64,000 bases of DNA from NCBI RefSeq assembly GCF_900108335.1, contig NZ_FNVT01000018.1, positions 124,001 to 188,000 on the forward strand, written 5' to 3'. Shown in pieces: positions 56,659 through 64,000 of this stretch. This DNA is from Nonomuraea solani (lineage in GTDB: Bacteria > Actinomycetota > Actinomycetes > Streptosporangiales > Streptosporangiaceae). The first letter of the stretch is position 1. Each line of letters opens with the position of its first letter. The translations under genes were made by a program, and so were the position numbers. Under the pieces are notes generated by a model that had not been told where the DNA came from, searched no databases, and was given only the letters and a program-made list of their open reading frames with translations.

Positions 56659-57792
56659 TCAGAGCAGTTCGAGGATGGTCGCGTTGGCCATGCCGCCCGC
56701 TTCGCACATGGTCTGCAGCCCGAAGCGAAGGCCCTGGTCCTTCATGTGGTGGACGAGACGCGTCATCAGGACGGCGCCCGAGCCGCCCAGCGGATGCCCC
56801 ACGGCGATCGCCCCGCCGAGGGGGTTGAGCCGCTCTTCGGAGGCCCCGGTCTCGGCCTGCCAGGCCAGCGGGACCGGCGCGAAGGCCTCGTTCACCTCGA
56901 AAGCCCCGATGTCGTCGATCCGCAGGCCGGACCTCTTCAGCGCCTTGGCCGTGGCCTCGATGGGCGCGGTCAGCATGATGACCGGATCATCGGCGGCCAG
57001 CACGGCGGTGTGCACCCGGGCGATCGGCCGCAGCCCGCGCGCCCGGGCGAGCTCGCCCGAGGTGATGAGCAGGGCGCCCGCGCCGTCGGAGATCTGCGAG
57101 GCGTTCCCGGCGGTGATCACGCCGTCCTCGCGGAACGCGGTCTTCAGCCCGCCCAGCGTCTCCACCGACGAGCCACGGCGAATGCCTTCATCGGCTCGCA
57201 GCGTTCCCGGTATCGAGGTGAGTTGTCCGTCGAGCGCGCCCGAGTCGACGGCCGCCGCCGCCCTCTCATGGGAGCGGGCCGCGTACGCGTCGAGCCGCCG
57301 CCGGGACAGGGCCCACCGTCCGGCCATCATCTCCGCGCCGATGCCCTGGTTGAACCCGGACACGCCGTACCGTTCGAGCACCTCGTCCGGGTACGGCCGG
57401 CCGTCCCGCGCGGCCGAGCCCATGGGCACGCGGCTCATCGACTCGGCCCCACCGGCGATCACGAAGTCGTAGTGTCCGGCGACGACCCCCGCGGCCGCGA
57501 AGTGGACCGCTTGCTGGCTGGAGCCGCACCGGCGGTCGACCGTGGTGCCGGGAACGGATTCCGGCCATCCGGCCGCCAGCACGGCGGCCCGTCCGACGTT
57601 GCCGGACTGGTCGCCGACCTGGCTGACGCAACCCCAGACGACGTCGTCGATCTCGCCCGGCTCCACTCCGGTACGCCCGGCGAGCGCCTTCAGCACGTGT
57701 GCGGAAAGGGTCACGGGGTGAATGCCGGACAGGGCGCCGTTGCGTTTTCCGATGGGGGTGCGAACCGCATCGACGATGACCGCGTCCCTCAC
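56659..57792 (-). CDS. Acetyl-CoA acetyltransferase (thiolase)
   Basis: 377 residues. TTVDRRCGSSQQAVHFAAAG holds the nucleophile Cys, AFEVNEAFAPVPLAWQAETG the NEAF motif, GGAIAVGHPLGGSGAVLMTR the His, and LQTMCEAGGMANATILE the second Cys. The CEAGGMA ending is seen in thiolases acting on longer or branched 3-oxoacyl-CoA (FadA5/FadA6-like). GGAGGAG precedes the GTG at 57792. It forms a unit with the SDR downstream. Confidence 0.92.
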   Translation of the reverse strand: MRDAVIVDAVRTPIGKRNGALSGIHPVTLSAHVLKALAGRTGVEPGEIDDVVWGCVSQVGDQSGNVGRAAVLAAGWPESVPGTTVDRRCGSSQQAVHFAAAGVVAGHYDFVIAGGAESMSRVPMGSAARDGRPYPDEVLERYGVSGFNQGIGAEMMAGRWALSRRRLDAYAARSHERAAAAVDSGALDGQLTSIPGTLRADEGIRRGSSVETLGGLKTAFREDGVITAGNASQISDGAGALLITSGELARARGLRPIARVHTAVLAADDPVIMLTAPIEATAKALKRSGLRIDDIGAFEVNEAFAPVPLAWQAETGASEERLNPLGGAIAVGHPLGGSGAVLMTRLVHHMKDQGLRFGLQTMCEAGGMANATILELL

Positions 57793-57901
57793 GCGCTCCT
57801 CCTCGTACTCACTGGTGCCATGGAATGGGATTCGCCGCTCGGAGCGTCTCGAATCAACCACACGCCACGGACCCGGCACAAAGCCCGGATGGCGATCAGG
57901 G

Positions 57902-57920
57902 CTATCACCGATACCTATAT
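57902..57920. promoter_or_regulatory. LysR box, CTATC...CCTAT type, copy 3
   Basis: CTATCACCGATACCTATAT, 14 of 19 bases as at 52348. It lies between the thiolase (start 57792) and the dehydrogenase at 57950, and could serve either. Confidence 0.5.
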
Positions 57921-57949
57921 GACGGGTGGTGTGCGGCAGAGTGGCCGTC

Positions 57950-58735
57950 ATGGGAACGAGTCTTGGAACTGTGGTGGTCACCGGTGCGGCCGGGCGTATC
58001 GGGTCGGTGGTGCGGGCCGGTCTGCGCGGTGAGGCGGAACGTCTGGTGCTCGTCGATCGGGTCGGCCTCGTCGCGCAGTCGCCGGCCGAGGAGGTGCGGC
58101 GGCTCGATCTGCGCGACGCCGGCGCGGTGACGGCGGCCTTGGAAGGGGCGGACGCGGTGGTGCACCTGGCGGGCGTGCCGGATGAGGCGCCGCTGCCGGA
58201 CCTGCTGGAAGGCAATGTGCGGGGGACGCACAACGTGCTGGAGGGTGCGCGCCGGCAAGGGGTCGGACGGGTCGTGCTCGCCAGCAGTAACCGGCTCACC
58301 GGCTTCTATCCGGTCTCGACCACCGTCACGGCCGACATGCCGCCGCGCCCGGACGGCCTGTACGGGGTGAGCAAGGTGGCGGTCGAGGCACTGGGGCGTC
58401 TGTACGCGGACAAGTTCGGCCTGTCCGTGGTGTGCCTGCGCATCGGCAGCTTCGAGGACGAACCGGCCGATCGACGGCATCTGGCCACCTGGCTGAGCCC
58501 GCGCGACTGCCTCGGCTTCGTCCGCGCCGCTCTCACCGCCCCCGGCATCGACTTCACGGCCGCCTATGCCGTGTCCGCCAACACGCGCCGGTTCTGGGAC
58601 GTGGAGCCGGCCCTGGGATACACGCCCGTGGACGACGCGGAAGCCTTCGCGGCGCGCATACCCCCGGAAGAGGCGGAGCACGACGTGCAGGGCGGCGCGT
58701 TCGCCGGCGCGGAATACACGCTCCGGCACCTGTGA
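57950..58735 (+). CDS. NAD-dependent uronate dehydrogenase-like protein
   Basis: 261 residues, extended SDR. VVVTGAAGRIGSVVRAGLRG binds NAD. VVHLAGVPDEAPLPDLLEGN, VVLASSNRLTGFYPVSTTV, Tyr-Lys of GLYGVSKVAVEALGRLYADK and AVSANTRRFWDVEPALGYTP match the uronate dehydrogenase type. It would oxidise glucuronate or galacturonate to the aldaro-lactone. The start could also be GTG at 57926 or 57941. A hairpin follows the stop. Confidence 0.82.
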   Translation: MGTSLGTVVVTGAAGRIGSVVRAGLRGEAERLVLVDRVGLVAQSPAEEVRRLDLRDAGAVTAALEGADAVVHLAGVPDEAPLPDLLEGNVRGTHNVLEGARRQGVGRVVLASSNRLTGFYPVSTTVTADMPPRPDGLYGVSKVAVEALGRLYADKFGLSVVCLRIGSFEDEPADRRHLATWLSPRDCLGFVRAALTAPGIDFTAAYAVSANTRRFWDVEPALGYTPVDDAEAFAARIPPEEAEHDVQGGAFAGAEYTLRHL

Positions 58736-58756
58736 GCGGCCACGAGGGCCGCTCAC
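58732..58756. terminator. Bidirectional terminator
   Basis: GTGAGCGGCC (58732-58741), loop ACGAG, GGCCGCTCAC (58747-58756). A perfect 10-bp stem between convergent genes. Confidence 0.75.
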
Positions 58757-58767
58757 GCAGGTGACGA

Positions 58768-59868
58768 TCAGGCGCGGTGATACTGGACGGGGGTGCCGAC
58801 CTGGCCCCCGAGCTCCTCGGCGGCCCGGCGCGCCCAGGAGGGGTTGCGCAGGAGTTCGCGGCCCAGCAGGACGGCGTCCGCCTGGCCCGAGGTGATGACC
58901 TGCTGCGCCTGGGCGGGCTCGGTGATCAGGCCGACGGCCGCGGCGGGGACACCGGCTTCGTCGCGTACCCGCGCGGCGAACGGCACCTGGTAGTGGGGCT
59001 CGGCCACGATCTTGGCGCCGGGAGCGTTGCCGCCGGTGGAGACGTCGAGCAGGTCCACGCCGCGGGCGTGGAGCTCCTTGGCGAGGCGGACGGTGTCGTC
59101 CGCGGTCCAGCCGTCGCGGTCGTCCTCGGGGTTCTCGGTGAGCCAGTCGGTGGCGGAGACGCGGAAGAAGAGCGGCAGGTCCTCGGGCCACACCGCGCGT
59201 ACGGCGTCGACGATCTCCAGCGCGAAGCGGATCCGGCCCTCGAACGAGCCGCCGTACTCGTCGGTGCGGTGGTTGCTGTGCGGGGAGAGGAACTCGTGGA
59301 TCAGGTAACCGTGGGCGCCGTGAATCTCGACGACCTCGAATCCGGCTTCGAGCGCCCGCCGGGCGGCGTCGGCGAACTCCTGGACGATCTCACGGATGCG
59401 CTCCGCGGAGAGTTCCTCGGGCGTGGTCGACGCGGGGGCGAAGGAGACCGCGCTGGGGCCCAGCGGCGTCCAGCCGTACGGCTCGTCCGGAGTGATCGGG
59501 CGCCCGCCGTCGACCCAGGTGCGCTCGGTGGACGCCTTGCGCCCGGCGTGGGCGAGCTGGATGGCGGGGACGGTGCCCTGCGACTTCAGGAACGCCGTGA
59601 TGCGCTGGAACGCCGCCACCTGGACGTCGTTCCAGATGCCGAGGTCATAAGGGGAGATCCGGCCCTCGGGGCTGACGGCGGTGGCCTCGGTGACGATCAG
59701 GCCGGTCCCTCCGGAGGCGCGTGCGGCGAGGTGGGCGAAGTGCCAGTCCGTCGGAACGCCTGCCGTCTCACCCTCCGGCTCGGCGCTGTACTGGCACATC
59801 GCCGCCATCCAGATCCGGTTGGGGATGGTCAGCGACCTGAAGGTGACCGGGGTGAACAGGGTGGGCAT
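58768..59868 (-). CDS. NADH:flavin oxidoreductase (OYE/YqjM family)
   Basis: 366 residues, FMN TIM barrel reducing activated C=C bonds. FTPVTFRSLTIPNRIWMAAM and CQYSAEPEGE with the YqjM-type Cys, AIQLAHAGRKAS, EVVEIHGAHGYLIHEFLSPH, SNHRTDEYGGSFEGRIRFAL, and DAVLLGRELLRNPSWARRAA are all standard. The ATG at 59868 follows GGGAG; the frame is open further, but upstream residues look non-coding. An inverted repeat lies about 80 bases upstream. Confidence 0.9.
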   Translation of the reverse strand: MPTLFTPVTFRSLTIPNRIWMAAMCQYSAEPEGETAGVPTDWHFAHLAARASGGTGLIVTEATAVSPEGRISPYDLGIWNDVQVAAFQRITAFLKSQGTVPAIQLAHAGRKASTERTWVDGGRPITPDEPYGWTPLGPSAVSFAPASTTPEELSAERIREIVQEFADAARRALEAGFEVVEIHGAHGYLIHEFLSPHSNHRTDEYGGSFEGRIRFALEIVDAVRAVWPEDLPLFFRVSATDWLTENPEDDRDGWTADDTVRLAKELHARGVDLLDVSTGGNAPGAKIVAEPHYQVPFAARVRDEAGVPAAAVGLITEPAQAQQVITSGQADAVLLGRELLRNPSWARRAAEELGGQVGTPVQYHRA

Positions 59869-59946
59869 CTCGGAACTCCCGTACGCGCCTGACGGGTCGG
59901 CCGCCGGGGCGAGAGGCGCGTCGCTCGCACACGACGATGAAGATAA

Positions 59947-59992
59947 TTGCACACGCTTGCTATTTATTCCATCCGGTAACCAGCGTACGCAA
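59947..59992. promoter_or_regulatory. Inverted repeat before OYE gene
   Basis: TTGCACACGCT (59947-59957) and AGCGTACGCAA (59982-59992) are inverted copies with one mismatch, 24 bases apart, in the AT-rich promoter of the OYE gene. Likely operator half-sites. Confidence 0.5.
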
Positions 59993-60108
59993 TGAGAAAG
60001 GCCCGCCATATGTCCGCTGAATGCCCTGGATCAAGAGTCTCCGGCGGCTCACACTGAGCCTGGCCGATCGCCACCTGGAACGGCCTACCCAAGTTTCTAG
60101 GAGGCGCG

Positions 60109-63100
60109 GTGCGCTGGCGTCTGTGTGCTCTCGTCATGGGAGCGATGACCCTCCTGTCAGGCTTGTTACCGGTTTCGACGCAGGCGCAGGCGCAGGCGGC
60201 GGTGGATCCGGCAGGATCGGCGCCCTGGGCCGTCCAGGAGGCGAGGCGGACCGGCGAGCGGGTCCCGGTTCCGTCGGAGCGGACCGAGGTCCGCGACGTC
60301 TACGCCAACCCCGACGGGTCGTTCACGGCCGAGCTGCACACCGTCCCGGTCCGCGTGCGGCGCGGCACGGGATGGGTACCGGTGGACGCGACGTTACGGC
60401 AGCGCCCCGACGGCGGCGTGGAACCGGTCGCGAGCACGGTTCCGGTCGTCTTCTCCGGCGGCGGCGACCAGCCCCTGGCCCGGCTCGGGCAGGGTAAAGG
60501 GCAGGGCAAGGGGCAGGTCGCCGAGTTGCGCTGGCCTGGCCCCTTGCCGAAGCCGGTGCTGAGCGGCGACACGGCGACCTATCCCGAGGTCCTCCCGGGT
60601 GTGGACCTGCGCATGACGGCGACGGCCCAGAGCTTCTCGCGGACGCTGGTGGTCAAGAACAGGGCCGCGGCGGCGAATCCGAAGCTGACCGAGCCGGCCG
60701 GCGAGAAGCTACTCGGAGCCGGAACCACGACGATGTGGGACTCGGCGCCGTCGGCCACCGTGCGACGGCTCACGCCGGGCGAGGACTCGCCGGCGCTACG
60801 GGATGCGGCGACGACGTTCCCGGTGCAGATCATGACGGACTACCCGGCCGCGTTCACGGGGTGGTCGCTGCTGTACTCCGACGCCGGCCACTTCTGGGGC
60901 GGCGACACGGAGAAGCTGGCCAAGGTCGGCTACTGCGGCTGGAGCGGCTGCAACGGCGTCGGGATCGCCAGGACCTACTTCCAGTACGACGCGTCGTTCC
61001 TGATCGGCAAGCACGTGCTGAGCGCCGAGTTCAACGTGTTCGAGGACTACTCGCCGTCGTGCGCCAAGAAGGACCTGGAGGCGTACGGCACCAACCCGGT
61101 CAACTCCGGGACCACCTGGGCCACCCAGCCGTACCCGGGAGGCGAGCCGGTCCATCTGGGCACGCAGAACATCGCCCACGGCTACAGCGCGACCTGCCCG
61201 GGATCGTGGGTCTCGTTCGACGCCATGGCGGCGGTCCGCAAGGGGCTGACCTCGCACGGCGGCCATACGGCGATCCTGCTGAAGGCGTCCGACCAGGATG
61301 AGAACGCGCGCGACAAGTACGCCTGGAAGAAGTTCAAGACGCAGAACAAGGAGGGCGACAAGGCCCAGCCGGACCTGGTCGTCACCTACAACACCGTCCC
61401 CGCCGCGCCGTCCGGTCAGACGGTGGAGGGCAGGACGTGCGCGCTGGCGCCGGACGAGCCGCGGGTCAACCCGTACGTCGACGGCGACCCCAACCACGGG
61501 ATGCGCGGGCCGCGGCTCGCGGCGGCGGTCTCCGACCTCGACGGTGGGCTGGTGCGGGCCGAGTTCGAGTGGTACGCGAGGGGCGGCGCGCGGCTGGGCG
61601 GGGTCGTCACCGACCCCAAGCAGTCGGGTTCGACCTTCACCGCCGAGGTGCCGTCCGCGTACGCCGCCGACGGGGCCGAGCTGGCGTACCGGGTGCGCGG
61701 CACCGACGGGATCGACTCCGGCCCGTGGGGTCCGTGGTGCGACGTCACCGTCGACAGGACGGGCCCGGACAAGACGCCCAAGGTGAGCTCGGTGACCTAC
61801 CCCGAGTGCGCGCCGCCGGACTACGACCCCTGCCCCGGAGGCGGTGCGATCGGGTTCACCGGCGGGTTCGCCTTCGAGGCGAACGGCGTGGCGGACGTCG
61901 CGGGGTTCGAGTACTACCTGCTGGGCTTCCAGGGCAGATCGTACGTCGCCGCCGAGTCGGGCACCGCGAACGTGCTGGTCACTCCCCCTGAGGACGCCCG
62001 CAGAGACCTGTACGTCCGCAGCGTGGACCGGGCGGGCAACGCGGGCCCCGAATACCGCTACAGCTTCTGGGTCGGCTCCGGCACGCCCCCCAAGGGACAC
62101 TGGAAGCTGGACGGATACGTCGAACCTGCCGTGGTCGACGACTCGCCGAACGGCCACGACGCGACGGTCGCCCTCGGGCCGGCGGCGCAGTGGCAGGCCG
62201 GCCGGCACGGGGACGCGCTGTGGCTGAACGGGTCCACCGGCTACGCCGGCACCGGCGGCGGGCCCACCGTGGAGACGGACAAGACGTTCACCGTCTCGGC
62301 CTGGGTGAAGCTCGATCGCCTGGACTCCACTGCCCGGACGGCGGTCAGCCAGGACGGCGGCCAGGTCAGCGCCTTCTCGCTGCGCTACGACCCGGCCACC
62401 CAGAAGTGGAACTTCACGATGCCGGCCGCCAACGGCTCCGGCGCGGAGCGGCGCAGCGCCGAGTCGGCGACGACGGCGGTCGCCGGCCGCTGGACGCACC
62501 TGCTGGGCACGTACGACGCGGCCGCCGGACAGCTGAGGATCTATGTGGACGGCGTGCCCGGCACCACCACCGGCCACACCACGCCGTGGAAGGGCACCGG
62601 GACGGTGCAGCTCGGCCGCGCCCAGGCGGCGGGCGGGCCGGTGGAATACTGGCCGGGCGCGCTGGACGAGGTGCGGATCTACGACCGGCTGCTGACGGCC
62701 GGCGAGATCCACGACCTGGCCGCCGCCCCGGCCACCGAGGAGCTGTTCCTGCCGCTGGACGACGGATCGGGCACCACGGCGCAGGAGGTCTCCGGCAACT
62801 ACCGGATCGGCACGCTCGCCGGTGGCGCCTCCTGGACCACCGGCCAGGTGGGCACCGGGGCGGTGCGGCTCAGCGGCGGCTCCGTGTCGACCGGCGGTCC
62901 CGCGGTGCGCACCGACGCGAGCCTCACCGTCGCCGCCTGGGTCAAGCTGGACGCCGCCGACGGCCAGACGCGTACGGTCCTCAGTCAGGACGCCGGCCAG
63001 GGCAGCGGCTTCCAGTTGCGTTACCGCGGCGACACGCGCAAGTGGTCGTTCGCGCTGCCGGGCTCGGCGAGCGACACCCAACTGACCGTCAGCGCCGACT

Positions 63101-64000
63101 CGGCCGACGACGCGCAGGCCGGCGTGTGGACCCATCTGGCCGGGGTCTACGACGCGGCCGCCAAGGAGATCCGTCTCCACGTCTACGTCGACACCACGAA
63201 GACGAGCAGGACGACGGCGACGGCCACGGTGAACGCCACCGGCGCGTTCCAGGTCGGGCGGGGGCGGCAGAACGGCGCCCCGGCCACGCCGTTCGCCGGG
63301 GTGATCGACGACGTGCACGCGTGGACCGGCGTCCGCACGCCGGCCCAGATCGCGGAGGAGCGCCGCAACCCGGTCACCCAGCGTTCCACGGCCTACGCTG
63401 GCCAGCTCGGGCGGTTCTTCAACCTGTCAGGACGGCATATCGTGACGACGGGGCCGGTGCCGCTGGGCTCGCACTTCGAGTTCTCCCTCGGCATGCCGGC
63501 GCCGGCCGACGCGCCCGGCACCCAGACCGTCTATTCCTGCCGCAACGGCGCGGCCGACTATTTCCTCGACCTCGACTGCGGCACCTTCACCAACCTCGGC
63601 GCCATCGGGCGCACGTACACCACGCCGCCGGCCGGTGTGCCCACGCTGCGCCTGTATCGGTGCCTGATCCCCAATGTGGGGCACTTCGTGTCCGTCGATC
63701 CCGGCTGTGAGGGCCAGACCACGGAGGCGACCCCGCTCGGTCACACCCGCGCGTACACCCACCTGATCAGGCATCTGGCGACCGGCTACCCGTACGACCA
63801 CGCGAGCGACACCGGACGGCTGGCGGCGAACTACCGCCCGGAGCGCGCCATCGGCGCCCTGTCGATGACCCGGCTGCCCGGCACCACCGCGCTGATGGAC
63901 TGCCGCGACGGCACCGACTTCTTCACCTCGACCGACGCCACCTGCGACAACAAGACGGTGGTGCGCCCGCTCGGCTACATCTGGACCGCCCCGCCGCAGA
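60109..64000 (+). CDS. Large secreted LamG-domain protein (3' end outside window)
   Basis: 1297 codons visible, no stop. GTG start after TAGGAGGCGCG. A signal peptide (ALVMGAMTLLSGLLPVST, cleavage near AQAQA) leads to a region like the start of actinomycete wall-associated repeat proteins (LPGVDLRMTATAQSFSRTLV). A DNRLRE-like domain follows (GIARTYFQYDASFLIGKHVL and RDKYAWKKFKTQ). Then come Fn3-like spacers and two LamG/concanavalin-like domains (FTVSAWVKLDRLDSTARTAV and LTVAAWVKLDAADGQTRTVL). The final ~180 residues hold Cys/aromatic repeats of 40-45 residues (VYSCRNGAADYFLDLDCG, LYRCLIPNVGHFVSVDPGCE, LMDCRDGTDFFTSTDATCD). Probably a surface or matrix glycan-binding protein. Confidence 0.83.
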   Translation, partial: MRWRLCALVMGAMTLLSGLLPVSTQAQAQAAVDPAGSAPWAVQEARRTGERVPVPSERTEVRDVYANPDGSFTAELHTVPVRVRRGTGWVPVDATLRQRPDGGVEPVASTVPVVFSGGGDQPLARLGQGKGQGKGQVAELRWPGPLPKPVLSGDTATYPEVLPGVDLRMTATAQSFSRTLVVKNRAAAANPKLTEPAGEKLLGAGTTTMWDSAPSATVRRLTPGEDSPALRDAATTFPVQIMTDYPAAFTGWSLLYSDAGHFWGGDTEKLAKVGYCGWSGCNGVGIARTYFQYDASFLIGKHVLSAEFNVFEDYSPSCAKKDLEAYGTNPVNSGTTWATQPYPGGEPVHLGTQNIAHGYSATCPGSWVSFDAMAAVRKGLTSHGGHTAILLKASDQDENARDKYAWKKFKTQNKEGDKAQPDLVVTYNTVPAAPSGQTVEGRTCALAPDEPRVNPYVDGDPNHGMRGPRLAAAVSDLDGGLVRAEFEWYARGGARLGGVVTDPKQSGSTFTAEVPSAYAADGAELAYRVRGTDGIDSGPWGPWCDVTVDRTGPDKTPKVSSVTYPECAPPDYDPCPGGGAIGFTGGFAFEANGVADVAGFEYYLLGFQGRSYVAAESGTANVLVTPPEDARRDLYVRSVDRAGNAGPEYRYSFWVGSGTPPKGHWKLDGYVEPAVVDDSPNGHDATVALGPAAQWQAGRHGDALWLNGSTGYAGTGGGPTVETDKTFTVSAWVKLDRLDSTARTAVSQDGGQVSAFSLRYDPATQKWNFTMPAANGSGAERRSAESATTAVAGRWTHLLGTYDAAAGQLRIYVDGVPGTTTGHTTPWKGTGTVQLGRAQAAGGPVEYWPGALDEVRIYDRLLTAGEIHDLAAAPATEELFLPLDDGSGTTAQEVSGNYRIGTLAGGASWTTGQVGTGAVRLSGGSVSTGGPAVRTDASLTVAAWVKLDAADGQTRTVLSQDAGQGSGFQLRYRGDTRKWSFALPGSASDTQLTVSADSADDAQAGVWTHLAGVYDAAAKEIRLHVYVDTTKTSRTTATATVNATGAFQVGRGRQNGAPATPFAGVIDDVHAWTGVRTPAQIAEERRNPVTQRSTAYAGQLGRFFNLSGRHIVTTGPVPLGSHFEFSLGMPAPADAPGTQTVYSCRNGAADYFLDLDCGTFTNLGAIGRTYTTPPAGVPTLRLYRCLIPNVGHFVSVDPGCEGQTTEATPLGHTRAYTHLIRHLATGYPYDHASDTGRLAANYRPERAIGALSMTRLPGTTALMDCRDGTDFFTSTDATCDNKTVVRPLGYIWTAPPQ

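Noticed and set aside
60796-63318. 840-residue open frame on the minus strand
   Set aside because: It is antisense to the secreted LamG gene, with Arg/Gly/Val-rich composition and no motifs. GC-rich third positions leave such frames open.
1-64000. CRISPR arrays, tRNA and rRNA genes, complete insertion sequences
   Set aside because: I looked for regularly spaced repeats, cloverleaf T-arm patterns (GGTTCGAATCC type), rRNA-like conserved stretches and transposase motifs, and found none that hold.

Overview
This is about 64 kb of GC-rich DNA with GTG starts, GGAGG-type ribosome sites, leaderless-looking promoters and 4-base stop/start overlaps. Together with an F420-type (LLM) oxidoreductase, an ECF sigma factor with a SnoaL tail, LysR and TetR regulators in number, and a rifamycin-inactivation gene, this points to a filamentous actinomycete of the Streptosporangiales type (for example Nonomuraea-like). 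That assignment is inference from gene content. No rRNA, tRNA, CRISPR array or intact insertion sequence was seen.

1-33 kb is accessory chromosome. It holds an uridine-kinase-like gene cut by the window edge, an RtcB-family RNA ligase, a TetR/HdeD-like membrane pair with palindromic operators, a MerR-type promoter in front of a small Cys-Cys protein, and a DHFR-family protein. Next come a rifampin phosphotransferase preceded by a perfect 19-bp rifamycin-associated element, glyoxalase and pentapeptide proteins, and a DoxX protein. Further on are a membrane-anchored HTH protein whose extracellular TIM-barrel domain lacks glycosidase catalytic residues, a TPR protein, a yeast-type cytosine deaminase and a secreted beta-helix protein. 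After these come a three-gene group resembling type VII secretion accessories, an alpha/beta hydrolase facing a LysR, a LysR/SnoaL pair sharing an 18-bp palindrome, an M4 metalloprotease, an ECF41-like sigma factor with an FAD oxidoreductase, and a TetR/SDR pair. Many broken genes are scattered from 4.3 to 21.2 kb, so this part looks like a zone of decay and recombination.

33-58 kb is one catabolic island. A five-gene Liv-type ABC importer (33.6-38.5 kb) is followed by a KstR2-like TetR and an acyl-CoA dehydrogenase/enoyl-CoA hydratase pair. Facing these is an eleven-gene minus-strand operon (52.3 to 41.2 kb), nearly all of it coupled by 4-base overlaps. It encodes two CoA-transferase-family proteins (one an alpha-methylacyl-CoA racemase type), an acyl-CoA ligase, two acyl-CoA dehydrogenases, a CitE-like lyase, an SDR, a HTD2/FAS1-type hydratase, a thiolase, an enoyl-CoA hydratase and a shortened MaoC protein. 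A second group (52.4-57.8 kb) adds two LysR regulators, another ligase, an HSD10-like SDR and a second thiolase. Together they suggest import, CoA activation, epimerisation and beta-oxidation of a methyl-branched acid. A CoA-transferase/hydratase/CitE-lyase module inside the operon resembles itaconate (C5 dicarboxylate) dissimilation. Three copies of a CGAACGATCG operator tie the importer to the acyl-CoA dehydrogenase gene. A separate CTATC...CCTAT motif appears in front of genes of the second group.

58-64 kb holds a uronate-dehydrogenase-like gene, an OYE-type NADH:flavin oxidoreductase, and the first 1297 codons of a very large secreted LamG-domain protein that runs off the end of the window.
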